From positions 1 to 47,632 of the forward strand of contig JAHCKS010000035.1 in NCBI GenBank assembly GCA_026125665.1: DNA of 47,632 nt, written 5' to 3'. Shown here in pieces: positions 32,076 to 40,384 of this stretch. Origin of the DNA: Rubrivivax sp. GTDB lineage: Bacteria; Pseudomonadota; Gammaproteobacteria; Burkholderiales; Burkholderiaceae_C. The notes below the pieces were generated by a model, which worked only from the letters and a program-made list of their open reading frames with translations, searched no databases and was not told the origin of the DNA. Each line of letters opens with the position of its first letter. Within the stretch, counting starts at the first letter, position 1. The position numbers were made by a program, and so were the translations under genes.

Positions 32076-32969
32076 ATGACCACCACCGCCGCCCCGCCCA
32101 CCCACGCCGACTTCCGCTTCCTCGAGCGCCTGCGCGTGCGCTGGGCCGAGGTGGACATGCAGAGGATCGTCTTCAACGGCCACTACCTGATGTACTTCGA
32201 CACCGCGGTGGCCGGCTACTGGCGCGCGCTGGCGATGCCGTACCACGAGACGATGGAAGCGCTGGCCGGCGACCTCTTCGTGCGCAAGGCCACCGTGGAG
32301 TACGAGGGCTCGGCGCGCTACGACGACCTGTGCGAGGTCGGCGTGCGCTGTGCGCGCATCGGCCGCTCGTCGATGGCGTTCGCCGTGGCGCTCTTCCGCG
32401 ACGAGACGCGGCTGGTGAGTGGCGAGCTGGTCTACGTGTTCGCCGACCCGGCGACGCAGACGAGCCGGCCGGTGCCCGACGCGCTGCGCGCGGTGCTCGA
32501 GGGGTTCGAGGCGGGGCAGCCGATGGTCGAGCAGCGCCGCGGCACCTGGGCCGAGCTCGGCCGCGACGCGGCGGCGCTTCGCCGCGAGGTGTTCGAGGTG
32601 GAGCTCGGCGTGCATTCCGCGGCCGGCGGGGAGGGCGCCGCCGCCGATGCGCACGACGAGCAGGCGCTGCATGTCGTCGCCTACAACCGCTTCGGCAAGG
32701 CCGTGGGCACGGCACGGTTGCTCGGCGAGGGGGCAGGCCGGGCGCGCATCGGCCGCGTCGCCGTGATCGCGCCGCTGCGTGGAGCGGGCATCGGCGCCGG
32801 GCTCGTGCGCACGCTGGCCGACGCGGCCCGTGCGCGCGGCGAGCGGGAGGTGGTGCTCTCTGCACAGACCGGCGCGCAGCGCTTCTACGAGCGGCTCGGC
32901 TTCGCGCCCCGCGGCGAGCGCTTCGAGGAAGCGGGGCGCATGCACCAGGAGATGGTGCGCGTCCTGTAG
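32076..32969 (+). CDS. YbgC-type acyl-CoA thioesterase fused to GNAT acetyltransferase
   Basis: This is a 297-aa two-domain protein. Residues about 15-145 form a hotdog 4HBT/YbgC-like domain (RVRWAEVDMQRIVFNGHYLMYFD, with Asp at the usual catalytic position). Residues about 150-297 form a GNAT domain with acetyl-CoA loop RGAGIGAG, the VAVIAPLRG strand, and an ElaA-like FYERLGFAPRGERFEEAG ending. The two are in one uninterrupted frame with a short linker near residue 150-155. ATG 32076 is chosen because it gives the thioesterase N-terminus. What the acetyltransferase part modifies is unknown. Confidence 0.9.
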   Translation: MTTTAAPPTHADFRFLERLRVRWAEVDMQRIVFNGHYLMYFDTAVAGYWRALAMPYHETMEALAGDLFVRKATVEYEGSARYDDLCEVGVRCARIGRSSMAFAVALFRDETRLVSGELVYVFADPATQTSRPVPDALRAVLEGFEAGQPMVEQRRGTWAELGRDAAALRREVFEVELGVHSAAGGEGAAADAHDEQALHVVAYNRFGKAVGTARLLGEGAGRARIGRVAVIAPLRGAGIGAGLVRTLADAARARGEREVVLSAQTGAQRFYERLGFAPRGERFEEAGRMHQEMVRVL

Positions 32970-33020
32970 CGCAGGCGCGCGGCCCGGCCAGGCCCCGCGC
33001 GACGGCGGCGCCCGAACCGA

Positions 33021-33305
33021 TCAGCCGGGCAGGCGGACGAAGGCCTCCACCTTGCGCGGCCCCCGCAGCCAGCGCGCCAGCCGCTCGTCGCCTTCGCGGG
33101 CGATGCGGTCCTCCAGCGCCGGCGTGAGCACCGCGCCGGCGTAGGTTTCCATCAGCGTCGCGGTCGGCGCGCCTTCGTCGTCGCGCCGGAACAGGGCGAC
33201 CTGCAGCCCTGGATGCGCGCCGTTCAGCGCCGCCTGGAAGTCGCGCGCCGCCCGCAGCGCGGCTTCCGGCTCGGCGGTGCGCCAGTAGACGAAGAGCTCG
33301 CGCAT
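33021..33305 (-). CDS. DUF4936 family protein
   Basis: This is a 94-aa small cytoplasmic protein starting MRELFVYWRTAEPEAALRA. It has the betaproteobacterial DUF4936 pattern: an alternating strand/helix dimeric alpha-beta barrel-like fold, with ATLMETYAG in the middle. It lies 95 bp downstream of ygfZ on the same strand, a neighbourhood I know from Burkholderiales. Function unknown; the size and strand pattern would fit a stress-type dimeric barrel. Confidence 0.8.
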   Translation of the reverse strand: MRELFVYWRTAEPEAALRAARDFQAALNGAHPGLQVALFRRDDEGAPTATLMETYAGAVLTPALEDRIAREGDERLARWLRGPRKVEAFVRLPG

Positions 33306-33400
33306 GCGTGTCGTGTCGTCGTCGTGCGTGGCAGTCGGGCACCGTCGTCGGCCCGACGCCCGCCCCCGAGCAGCCCGCCGGGCCGGGCGTCAGGCCGTCG

Positions 33401-34372
33401 TCAGGCCGCGAGGCTCGGCAACTCGTAGGGCAGGGGGTCGAGTGTCAGCGTCGGGCCGTCCGCACTGCCCAGGTGCAGCGTGCCCCCTTCGCTGGCGGCG
33501 ATCTTCAGCTCCACCAGCCCCGCATGCCAGCCGGCGTGGTCGCCGCCCAGCACCACCATGCCGGCCGGCTGACCGGGGTCGGCGTCGTGGAAGACCTCCT
33601 GGCCCGGGGCCATCGCGGCCGCGCCATGCACGACGAAGGCGCGCCGCTTCAGCGTGCCGCGGTACTGGCTGCGCGCCACGACTTCCTGGCCCGGATAGCA
33701 CCCCTTCTGGAAGCTCACGCCACCGACGAGCTCGAGGTTCACCATCTGCGGCACGAACCGTTCGACGGTGGCCGCGACGATGCGGGCGGTGCCGCTCTTC
33801 GCTTCCAGCCAGCGCCACGCCGCGTCCGTCAGTGCCGGCAGGCCGCCCGGCAACGGTGCGCCGGCAAGCAGCACACGCGGCACCGGCTGGCCGCCGACCG
33901 CCGCATCGGGCAGGCGCACGGCGCAGCCACCGCCCACCGGCACCACGGCCCACGCACCGCGGGGCATGGCCGCGCCGAGGCCGGCCAGGGCTGCGTCACC
34001 GGCCAGGCCGTGCAACGGCACCTCCGGCGTCGCGTCGCTCAGCCTGCACTTCGCGCGCAGCACGAACATCGACAGGCGCTTCAGCGTCGGCGCCAGCAGG
34101 TCGGCACTGCAGGCGAGCAGGAAGTCGCCGCCCGGCTCGCGCCACACGACGAAGCTCGCGAGCAGCCGGCCCTTGGCCGAACAGTAGCCCGCCAGGCGGG
34201 CGGTGCCGCTGCCGAGCTCGAGCATGTCGTTGGTGAGTTGGCCCTGCAGGAACGTGGCGGCGTCCTCGCCGCTGGCGCGGATGACGCCCCAGTCACGCAG
34301 CGCCAGTGCGCCGCTCGGCACAGGGGCGACCTGCATCGGCGAGTGAACGAGTTCGGACAGGGGTTCGGACAT
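33401..34372 (-). CDS. ygfZ: Folate-binding Fe-S cluster assembly/repair protein YgfZ
   Basis: YgfZ is a folate-dependent protein that supports assembly or repair of 4Fe-4S enzymes such as MiaB. The 323-aa product carries the diagnostic motif KGCYPGQEVVARSQYRG with the functional Cys. It also has the aminomethyltransferase-like N-terminus (FLQGQLTNDMLEL, YCSAKGRLLASF). ATG 34372 ([10 protein letters not shown]) fits the family. Its start overlaps the mltG start region on the other strand, leaving almost no intergenic space. A GATAAT on the minus strand just upstream may be its -10. Confidence 0.95.
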   Translation of the reverse strand: MSEPLSELVHSPMQVAPVPSGALALRDWGVIRASGEDAATFLQGQLTNDMLELGSGTARLAGYCSAKGRLLASFVVWREPGGDFLLACSADLLAPTLKRLSMFVLRAKCRLSDATPEVPLHGLAGDAALAGLGAAMPRGAWAVVPVGGGCAVRLPDAAVGGQPVPRVLLAGAPLPGGLPALTDAAWRWLEAKSGTARIVAATVERFVPQMVNLELVGGVSFQKGCYPGQEVVARSQYRGTLKRRAFVVHGAAAMAPGQEVFHDADPGQPAGMVVLGGDHAGWHAGLVELKIAASEGGTLHLGSADGPTLTLDPLPYELPSLAA

Positions 34373-35423
34373 GCCGACGATTATCATTTCCACCATGGCA
34401 GCAGGGTCCAAGGGGTCTCGCCGATGGCTGGCCCTGGGCGGGGCCTTGGCAGCGTGTGCCCTGCTTCTCGCTGCAGGGGCGGCGGTGTTGGCATGGCGAT
34501 GGCTCGACGAGCCAATGTCGCTGCGCACGCCGCGTGCGAGCGTCACCGTCGACGCCGGCGCCTCCGCACGAACGATCGCGCAGCGCTGGGTCGACGCCGG
34601 CGTCGACACGAACCCGCGTCTGCTCTACGAGTGGTTCCGCTGGTCGGGCCGGGCACGCGCCATCCGCGCCGGCACCTACGAGGTGAGCGGCCCGGTGACG
34701 CCGCGCCGGCTGCTGGCGCTGATGCTCGCCGGCGAGGTGGTGCTCGAGCGCGTTCGCTTCATCGAAGGCTGGACCTTCCGCCAGCTGCGCGCCGAGCTCG
34801 CGCGCGCGCCGCACCTGAAACCCGACTCGCGCGACCTGAGCGACGCCGACCTGATGGCGGCCATCGGCGCGCCGGGCCAGCATCCGGAAGGGCGCTTCTT
34901 CCCGGACACCTATGCCTATGGCCGCGGCGTCAGCGACTTCGTCGTGCTCAGGCGCGCACACGCCGCGCTGCACGAGCACCTGGCCGCGGCCTGGGCCGAA
35001 CGCGCTGCCGAGACGCCGCTTCGCAGCGCCGACGAGGCTTTGGTGCTGGCCTCGATCATCGAGAAGGAGACGGGCATCGAGGCCGACCGCCCGCTCATCG
35101 GCGGCGTGTTCGCGAATCGCCTGCGCAAGGGCATGCTGCTGCAGACCGACCCGACGGTGATCTACGGGCTCGGCGAGGCCTTCGACGGCAACCTGCGCAA
35201 GCGCGACCTGCTGCGCGACACACCGTACAACACGTACACGCGTGCCGGCCTGCCGCCGACGCCGATCGCGCTGCCGGGGCTGGCCTCGCTGCGCGCCGCC
35301 GTACGGCCGCAGGCGACGAAGGCGCTGTACTTCGTGGCCCGCGGTGACGGCAGCAGCGTCTTCAGCGAAACGCTGGCCGAGCACAACGCGGCCGTGAACC
35401 GCTATCAGAAGGGCGGGCGTTGA
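34371..35423 (+). CDS. mltG: Endolytic murein transglycosylase MltG
   Basis: MltG is an inner-membrane lytic transglycosylase that cuts nascent peptidoglycan and terminates glycan strands. It has one membrane segment ([27 protein letters not shown]), then a LysM-like region. The catalytic YceG domain has the active-site glutamate in [10 protein letters not shown], and also [23 protein letters not shown] and [17 protein letters not shown] 34371 has AGGGG 7 nt upstream. ATG 34395 (MAAGSKGS), without Shine-Dalgarno, is an alternative. The length is about 350 aa. It heads the mltG-tmk-holB-pilZ-tatD cluster. Confidence 0.95.
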   Translation: MPTIIISTMAAGSKGSRRWLALGGALAACALLLAAGAAVLAWRWLDEPMSLRTPRASVTVDAGASARTIAQRWVDAGVDTNPRLLYEWFRWSGRARAIRAGTYEVSGPVTPRRLLALMLAGEVVLERVRFIEGWTFRQLRAELARAPHLKPDSRDLSDADLMAAIGAPGQHPEGRFFPDTYAYGRGVSDFVVLRRAHAALHEHLAAAWAERAAETPLRSADEALVLASIIEKETGIEADRPLIGGVFANRLRKGMLLQTDPTVIYGLGEAFDGNLRKRDLLRDTPYNTYTRAGLPPTPIALPGLASLRAAVRPQATKALYFVARGDGSSVFSETLAEHNAAVNRYQKGGR

Positions 35424-35445
35424 ACGCGCCCCGCCGGAGCCCAGC

Positions 35446-36060
35446 GTGACCGGGCGCTTTGTCACCTTCGAAGGCATCGACGGTGCGGGCAAGAGCTCGC
35501 ACATCGAGGCGCTCGCGCAGTGGCTGCGCGCGCGCGGGCACGAGGTGCTCGTGACGCGGGAGCCCGGCGGCACGCCGCTGGCGGAGCGGCTTCGCGAGGT
35601 GGTGCTCGGCGAGCCCATGGACACGCTGACGGAGCTGCTGCTCGTCTTCGCGGCGCGGCGCGACCACCTGGCCGGGCAGATCCTGCCGGCGCTGTCGCGC
35701 GGCGCCACGGTGCTGTGCGACCGCTTCACCGACGCCACCTTTGCCTACCAGGGCGCCGGGCGGGGCTTCGACACCTCGCGCATCGAAGTGCTGGAGCAGT
35801 GGGTGCAGGAAGGTCGGCAGCCCGACCTCACGTTGTGGTTCGACCTGCCGGCCCCGGTGGCCGCGGCGCGGCGCGGCGCGGCGCGTGCGCCCGATCGCTT
35901 CGAGAGCGAGGACGAGGCCTTCTTCGCCCGCGTGCACGAGGGCTACGAGGCGCGGGCCCGCAGCCACCCGGGCCGCTTCGTGCGCATCGACGCCGCCGGC
36001 GCACCGGACGTGGTGTGGCAGCAGGTGGTGTCGGCGGCCGCGGCGCGGCGGTGGTGGTAG
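35446..36060 (+). CDS. tmk: dTMP kinase
   Basis: Thymidylate kinase phosphorylates dTMP to dTDP in the DNA precursor pathway. The 204-aa product has the P-loop [11 protein letters not shown], the substrate motif [27 protein letters not shown] (the DR motif) and a lid region around [13 protein letters not shown]. The start is GTG 35446 with GGAG 8 nt upstream. It lies 22 bp after mltG and 25 bp before holB. Confidence 0.97.
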   Translation: MTGRFVTFEGIDGAGKSSHIEALAQWLRARGHEVLVTREPGGTPLAERLREVVLGEPMDTLTELLLVFAARRDHLAGQILPALSRGATVLCDRFTDATFAYQGAGRGFDTSRIEVLEQWVQEGRQPDLTLWFDLPAPVAAARRGAARAPDRFESEDEAFFARVHEGYEARARSHPGRFVRIDAAGAPDVVWQQVVSAAAARRWW

Positions 36061-36085
36061 GCACGAGGGCCGGGGCGTGCAATCG

Positions 36086-37189
36086 ATGCCGGCCGAGCTG
36101 ATCGACGCCGACGGCAGGCTGCCGCTGCCCTGGCTTGCGGCGCCGCTCGTGCGGGCGCTGGGCGCGGCGCGTGGCCATGCGCTGCTGCTGTGCGCAGCAC
36201 CGGGCCTCGGCGCACGCGCGCTGGCCCTTGGCCTGGCGCAGTCGCGCCTGTGCGAAGCGCCGGGTGCCGAGGGTGTCGCCTGCGGCCGCTGCGCCGGTTG
36301 CCGGCTCGTGCAGGCGCGTGCGCACCCCGACCTGCTGGTGCTTCTGCCCGAGAACGAGCGGCGCGAGACGGGCTGGCTGCTCGCCGACGACAAGCCGGAG
36401 GGCGACGATGCCCGGCGCAAGCCGAGCCGGCAGATCCGCATCGACGACGTGCGCGGCGGGCTCGATTGGATCCACAAGACCGCCGCGCGGGGCCGCGGCA
36501 AGATGGTCGTGCTGCACCCGGCCGAGGCGCTGAACCCGCACGCCGCCAGCGCGCTGTTGAAGACGCTGGAAGAGCCGCCGGCCGGCACGCGCCTCGTCAT
36601 CACCTGCAGCGACCCGATGCACCTGCTGCCCACCGTGCGAAGCCGCTGCCAGCAGCTGGTCGTGCCGCCGCCCGAGGCCGCCGTGGCCGAGGCGTGGCTG
36701 GCCGGGCAGGGCATCGCCGACGCCGGCGTGCTGCTCGCCGCCTGTGACGGCAGGCCGCTCGACGTGCTCGACTGGCGGCAGCGCGGCATCGACGCGGCAC
36801 GCTGGGCCGCCCTGCCGAGTCAGCTCGTGGCCGGGCGGCCGGGGGTGCTGGCCGGCGCGTCGGTGCCGCAGGCGGTGGAGCTGCTGCTGAAGGTGTGCCA
36901 CGACGCGCTGGCCGTGGCTGCGGGTGGTGGTGGCCGCTACTTCGCCGCCATGCAGATGCCGGGTGGGCTGTCTCTCCCCGCACTCGCGGCATGGCGCGAC
37001 GAGCTGCTGCGCCTGGCGCGGACCGCCGAGCATCCCTGGAGCGAGGCGCTGGCCGTCGACGCCCTGGTGGCCGGCGCATGCCGGGCCCTGGGCGGTGGGG
37101 CCGACGAGCGCGGCAGCGCGGCGCGCGAACCCGGCGGGCCACACGCCAGGGACGGCCGCGCGCCGACTTCGCCGCGCCGAGCCAGCTGA
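36086..37189 (+). CDS. holB: DNA polymerase III subunit delta prime
   Basis: Delta prime is part of the clamp loader. The 367-aa product has a degenerate P-loop (CAAPGLGARALALGLAQ), as expected for delta prime, and the zinc cysteines in VACGRCAGCRLVQ. It also has the sequence ALNPHAASALLKTLEEPPAGT and the sensor-1/SRC-like TVRSRCQQL. ATG 36086 is used; GTG 36077 is in frame 9 nt earlier. The C-terminal 30 residues are low-complexity. It sits in the usual position between tmk and pilZ. Confidence 0.95.
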   Translation: MPAELIDADGRLPLPWLAAPLVRALGAARGHALLLCAAPGLGARALALGLAQSRLCEAPGAEGVACGRCAGCRLVQARAHPDLLVLLPENERRETGWLLADDKPEGDDARRKPSRQIRIDDVRGGLDWIHKTAARGRGKMVVLHPAEALNPHAASALLKTLEEPPAGTRLVITCSDPMHLLPTVRSRCQQLVVPPPEAAVAEAWLAGQGIADAGVLLAACDGRPLDVLDWRQRGIDAARWAALPSQLVAGRPGVLAGASVPQAVELLLKVCHDALAVAAGGGGRYFAAMQMPGGLSLPALAAWRDELLRLARTAEHPWSEALAVDALVAGACRALGGGADERGSAAREPGGPHARDGRAPTSPRRAS

Positions 37190-37241
37190 GCGCGCATCGA
37201 TCGGCCGCCCGCGGCCGGTCCCGTTGGCTACACTGCGCTTC

Positions 37242-37643
37242 ATGAACGATCGCTTGACGACGCGTTCGGCCGGACTGGCACCGGCCACGGTGCCGGGCGC
37301 CGCCGCCCGGCCCAGCGTGATCCAGCTGGTGTTCCGCGAGAAGGGCGCCCTCTACGCGGCCTACATTCCGCTACTGGCCGACGGCGGGCTGTTCGTGCCG
37401 ACCACCCGCGACTACCGCCTCGGCGAGGACATCTACCTGCTGCTCTCGCTGCCGGACGACCCGCAGCGCTTCCCCGTGGCCGGCAAGGTGGCCTGGATCA
37501 CGCCGGCCAATGCCTCGGGCGGTCGTACGCAGGGTGTGGGCGTGCGCTTCCCGAACGACGAGAAGACCCGCCAGCTCAAGGTGAAGATCGAGGAGATCCT
37601 CGGCACGACGCTGCAATCGGCCAAGCCGACGCAGACGATCTAG
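37242..37643 (+). CDS. pilZ: PilZ-domain protein of type IV pilus type
   Basis: This is a 133-aa PilZ-domain protein. The beta-barrel region runs from VIQLVFREKGALYAAYIPLLADGGLFVPT to GVGVRFPNDEKTRQLKVKIE. The c-di-GMP-binding RxxxR and (D/N)xSxxG motifs are not seen in their usual places, as in the type IV pilus PilZ proteins that act by protein contact (with PilB and FimX in other bacteria). The holB-pilZ-tatD context is the standard one. ATG 37242 follows a TACACT-like -10 region, so an extra promoter is possible. Confidence 0.9.
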   Translation: MNDRLTTRSAGLAPATVPGAAARPSVIQLVFREKGALYAAYIPLLADGGLFVPTTRDYRLGEDIYLLLSLPDDPQRFPVAGKVAWITPANASGGRTQGVGVRFPNDEKTRQLKVKIEEILGTTLQSAKPTQTI

Positions 37644-37648
37644 CCCAC

Positions 37649-37668
37649 GGCGCACGTTGCCGTGCGCC
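37649..37668. other. Perfect hairpin in pilZ-tatD gap
   Basis: GGCGCACG (37649-37656) pairs perfectly with CGTGCGCC (37661-37668) across a TTGC loop, 6 nt after the pilZ stop. No U-run follows, so it is a weak candidate for an intrinsic terminator. It may instead protect the upstream mRNA end. Confidence 0.5.
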
Positions 37669-37737
37669 GCCGGCCCGGCCGCCCGCGGGGCGGCCCGCGG
37701 ACCCGTCCTGGGGCACCTGGATTCCCGACCGCTCGCG

Positions 37738-38553
37738 ATGTTCGTCGATTCGCACTGCCACCTGAGCTTCCCCGAGCTGCTGCCGCGCGTGGACGAGATC
37801 CTCGCGGCGATGGCGGCGGCCCGCGTCGAGCGGGCCTTGTGCATCTGCACGACGCTGGAAGAGTTCGAGACCGTGCATGCGCTCGCCGCTCGCGACGATC
37901 GGCTCTATGCAACCGCGGGCGTGCATCCCGACAGCGAAGGCGTGCGCGAGCCCGACGTGGCTGCGCTGGTGGCACTGGCCCGGCGCCCCCGCGTCGTCGG
38001 CATCGGCGAGACGGGGCTCGACTACTACCGCCTGAACGGACGCAGCGTCGCCGACATGGAGTGGCAGCGCGAGCGCTTCCGAGTGCACATCGAGGCGGCG
38101 CGGCAGACCGCGCTGCCGCTCGTCGTGCACACGCGCAGCGCCAGCGACGACACCGTGCGGCTGCTGCGCGAGGCCGGCGGGGCGCGCGGCGAGCTGCGCG
38201 GCGTGTTCCACTGCTTCACCGAGACGCGCGAGGTGGCGCGCGCCGCGCTCGACATGGGCTTTCACGTCTCGTTCTCGGGCATCCTCAGCTTCCGCAACGC
38301 CGAGGCGCTGCGCGAGGTGGCGCGCATGGTGCCGCTGGAGCGCTGCCTGATCGAGACCGACAGCCCCTACCTCGCGCCGGTGCCGCACCGCGGCAAGCCG
38401 AACACACCGGCCTGGGTGCCGTATGTCGCCCAGGCCCTCGCCGCTGTGAAAGGCGTGCCCGTGGAGGAGATCGCCGAGGCGACCCGCCGGAACTTCGAGG
38501 GCCTGTTCGGTCTGCCCCCCGTGGCGGCCGAGTCGTCGAGGAGGGCGGCGTGA
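37738..38553 (+). CDS. tatD: TatD-family metal-dependent hydrolase
   Basis: TatD proteins are TIM-barrel metal-dependent DNases/hydrolases. The 271-aa product has N-terminal metal motif DSHCHL and the segments AGVHPDSE, GIGETGLDYYR and PLVVHTRSAS. It also has GVFHCFTE and LIETDSPYLAP with the final metal Asp, and C-terminal GKPNTPAWVPYVAQALA. ATG 37738 fits the family; an in-frame ATG at 37657 lies in the pilZ-tatD gap. The stop overlaps the following ankyrin gene by GTGA. Confidence 0.95.
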   Translation: MFVDSHCHLSFPELLPRVDEILAAMAAARVERALCICTTLEEFETVHALAARDDRLYATAGVHPDSEGVREPDVAALVALARRPRVVGIGETGLDYYRLNGRSVADMEWQRERFRVHIEAARQTALPLVVHTRSASDDTVRLLREAGGARGELRGVFHCFTETREVARAALDMGFHVSFSGILSFRNAEALREVARMVPLERCLIETDSPYLAPVPHRGKPNTPAWVPYVAQALAAVKGVPVEEIAEATRRNFEGLFGLPPVAAESSRRAA

Positions 38554-39287
38554 AGCCGTGCCGGCTTCCTCCCCACTCATACAGCGGCCCGGGCGCCCGA
38601 GGCGGCCCGAAGTGGCCTCGGGCCGAAGGTGCCCGGCATCACGACGGGTCGCGCCGCGCGGCCCTGCGTGCCGGTGTCGCGGGGGCGCTCGCCCTGGCTG
38701 CCGTGCGCGCGTCGGCCGGCGTGGAAGAGGACTTCTTCCGCGCCGTCGATCTGGACCGGCCCGGGCTGATGGCGCGTGCGCTCGAAGCCGGCTTCGACCC
38801 CAACACGCCCGATGCGCGCGGCCAGCCGGCCCTCGTGCTCGCGATGCGCGAGGGCAGCTTCGAGGTGGCGGAACTGCTGCTCTCACTGCCGAACGTGGAC
38901 GTCGACCGACCGAACCGCTCCGGCGAGACGGCCTTGATGATGGCCGCGCTGCGGGGTCACCTCGAGTGGATCGGCCGCCTGCTGGCACGAGGCGCGACGG
39001 TGAACCGCAGCGGCTGGTCGCCGCTGCACTACGCGGCCAGCGGGCCTGAACCGAGGGCCATCGTGCTGCTTCTCGAGCGCGGCGCGGCTCTTGATGCGGT
39101 GTCGAGCAACGGCACGACCCCGCTGATGATGGCTGCCGGGTATGGCGCGATCGACGGCGCCGATCTGCTGATCGGCCGCGGCGCCGATGCACGCCGGCGC
39201 AACGCGGCCGGCCTCAGTGCCGCCGATTTCGCCCGCCGCGCAGGCCGCGATGCCTTGGCGCTTCGCCTCGAGAGCGCCGTGCGCTGA
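38550..39287 (+). CDS. Exported ankyrin-repeat protein with Tat-like signal
   Basis: This is a 245-aa protein with a long N-region, then GSRRAALRAGVAGALALAAVRASAG, which reads as a twin-arginine-type signal (about residues 32-58). About five ankyrin repeats follow. Examples are DARGQPALVLAMREGSFEVAE, NRSGETALMMAALRGHLEWI, SGWSPLHYAASGPEPRA and SNGTTPLMMAAGYGAIDGAD. GTG 38550 overlaps the tatD stop and has GGAGG 5-6 nt upstream, supporting coupled translation. A later start closer to the RR is possible. Such proteins are often periplasmic protein-binding modules; the partner is unknown. Confidence 0.88.
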   Translation: MKPCRLPPHSYSGPGARGGPKWPRAEGARHHDGSRRAALRAGVAGALALAAVRASAGVEEDFFRAVDLDRPGLMARALEAGFDPNTPDARGQPALVLAMREGSFEVAELLLSLPNVDVDRPNRSGETALMMAALRGHLEWIGRLLARGATVNRSGWSPLHYAASGPEPRAIVLLLERGAALDAVSSNGTTPLMMAAGYGAIDGADLLIGRGADARRRNAAGLSAADFARRAGRDALALRLESAVR

Positions 39288-39325
39288 GTCACGCTGGGGT
39301 GCCGGCCGTTCGTGTGGTAAGTCAT

Positions 39326-39351
39326 CCAGGGGGTGTTTTCCCTGGTTTTCT
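39326..39351 (+). terminator. Candidate terminator after ankyrin gene
   Basis: CCAGGG (39326-39331) pairs with CCCTGG (39340-39345) across an 8-nt loop GGTGTTTT, followed directly by TTTTCT. The stem is short (6 bp) but GC-rich and has a U-run, 38 bp after the ankyrin stop. Confidence 0.5.
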
Positions 39352-39426
39352 CGTAGTCGCCCGAAAGGCCTTTGCGTAGAGTCGATCGGCACTCAGAGGT
39401 CGATCCCACCCTTCCGGAGATTCGCG

Positions 39427-39642
39427 ATGGCGCACACCACTCCCGAGCACAACCCGTTCATGCTGCTGGTGCACCCCGAAGCGGTGTTCGCGGCCATGGA
39501 GAAGTCCGAGCGCCTGGGGCGCCTGAACCGGCACCTGTGCCGGCCGCTCGATCGCCCGATGGGCGCACAGGCGACTCTGCTCGCGGCCTCCGAGGATGAA
39601 GCCGAGGACGAGACGACCGAGGAGGTCGTGCAGGCTCAGTAG
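39427..39642 (+). CDS. Small hypothetical protein (71 aa)
   Basis: ATG 39427 with GGAG 7 nt upstream opens a 71-aa frame starting MAHTTPEHNPFMLLVHPEAVFAAMEKSERLGRLNRHLCRPLD. It ends in an acidic Glu/Asp/Thr tail. The first 45 residues have balanced, non-biased composition, unlike shadow frames here, and the Shine-Dalgarno is good, so I take it as real. No domain or membrane segment was recognised. A candidate terminator follows at 39722. Confidence 0.7.
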   Translation: MAHTTPEHNPFMLLVHPEAVFAAMEKSERLGRLNRHLCRPLDRPMGAQATLLAASEDEAEDETTEEVVQAQ

Positions 39643-39664
39643 ATCCTCGGAATTTGCTTTCGCT

Positions 39665-40099
39665 TCAGCTGTTTGGGACGGGTTTCTCAAGTTGATGCTT
39701 AGAAGTTGAAGGCGCTACCGGGGCCGCCATTGCGCGGCCTCTCTGTGTGATCGATATAGATGCACAATGTATATGCCGGTCGGTCCCCGAAGTGGGATGT
39801 TGCGCCACCGGCGCCCCGGCTGAGGGATTCGGCACGGGGTCGGGGCAGAAGCTGCTGCAGGTGAGGTTGCCCGAGTAGTCGGCGAAGCCGGGGAGGGCGA
39901 GCTGGCGGCCGTGGGCCATCAGCCGTTTGCCGATCTCGACGGCGACGGCCTCGGCGAAGTCCGGGCGGTTGATCTCGGCGTCTTCTGGTGCGGCGGCGCG
40001 GTAGGCGTCCTCGTCGCGGCAGGCCTTGTAGTAGGCTGCCAGGGCGTGCCGCAGGAGGTCATCGGCGGCGAGCCATCGGTAGGTGCTTTCGTGCTTCAT
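39665..40099 (-). CDS. Hypothetical protein reading out of the Xer-flanked element
   Basis: ATG 40099 opens a 144-aa frame beginning MKHESTYRWLAADDLLRHAL. Its first 90 residues (to about YSGNLTCSSFC) look like a genuine cytoplasmic protein with helical segments such as PDFAEAVAVEIGKRLMAHGRQ. The rest is Pro/Ser-rich and runs through the left dif-like site into flanking DNA. The 3' part may therefore have been created by integration. No family recognised. Confidence 0.5.
   Translation of the reverse strand: MKHESTYRWLAADDLLRHALAAYYKACRDEDAYRAAAPEDAEINRPDFAEAVAVEIGKRLMAHGRQLALPGFADYSGNLTCSSFCPDPVPNPSAGAPVAQHPTSGTDRHIHCASISITQRGRAMAAPVAPSTSKHQLEKPVPNS
39722..39749 (+). terminator. Candidate terminator after the 71-aa gene
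   Basis: GGCCGC (39722-39727) pairs with GCGGCC (39734-39739) around loop CATTGC, followed by TCTCTGTGT. The U-content of the tail is modest. It lies about 80 bp after the small gene and just before the left dif-like site. Confidence 0.4.
39757..39784 (+). other. Left dif-like site (candidate attL)
   Basis: The central hexamer TGTATA (39768-39773) is identical to that of dif. The 11-bp left (XerC-type) arm is TAGATGCACAA, ending in the conserved CA.AA pattern. The right arm TGCCGGTCGGT is poor against the XerD consensus TTATGTTAAAT (4 of 11). Eleven bases (ACAATGTATAT, 39764-39774) are identical to the right site. The pattern, good XerC half plus centre with a non-canonical XerD half, is what an attachment site left by a Xer-using element would look like. 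Confidence 0.5.
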
Positions 40100-40349
40100 C
40101 GGCGGGTCTTCCTTGGCAGGGGGGTGGCGGTGCAAGCTGAAGCGATTGCGGTGAAGGCGGCGCTGCCTGGGGGTCCAGCGGCGGCCGGGTGTTCCCGGTA
40201 GCGGACGGGGGTCAAGGGTTCGGCTGTCCGTCGCTCCGACCTGGCGGGCGCCGCGGCCGACTGTTCGGGCAATGGCGCGGCGTGGGGCACGACGTTGCAG
40301 CGGACGGCCGGGCCCTTGACGCCCGGTAGCGTCCTGACGCTGCTAGGCG

Positions 40350-40384
40350 ATGGGCTGGAAGCCGCATTTGGGCTTCCAGCCCAT
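40350..40384. repeat. Perfect 14-bp inverted repeat (hairpin)
   Basis: ATGGGCTGGAAGCC (40350-40363) is followed by a 7-nt loop and the exact reverse complement GGCTTCCAGCCCAT (40371-40384). There is no U-run on either side. It lies in the 624-bp stretch 40100-40723, where I see no convincing gene. Inside a possible filamentous-phage-like relic it could be a packaging signal or rolling-circle/complementary-strand origin hairpin; alternatively it is a bidirectional terminator. Confidence 0.7.
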
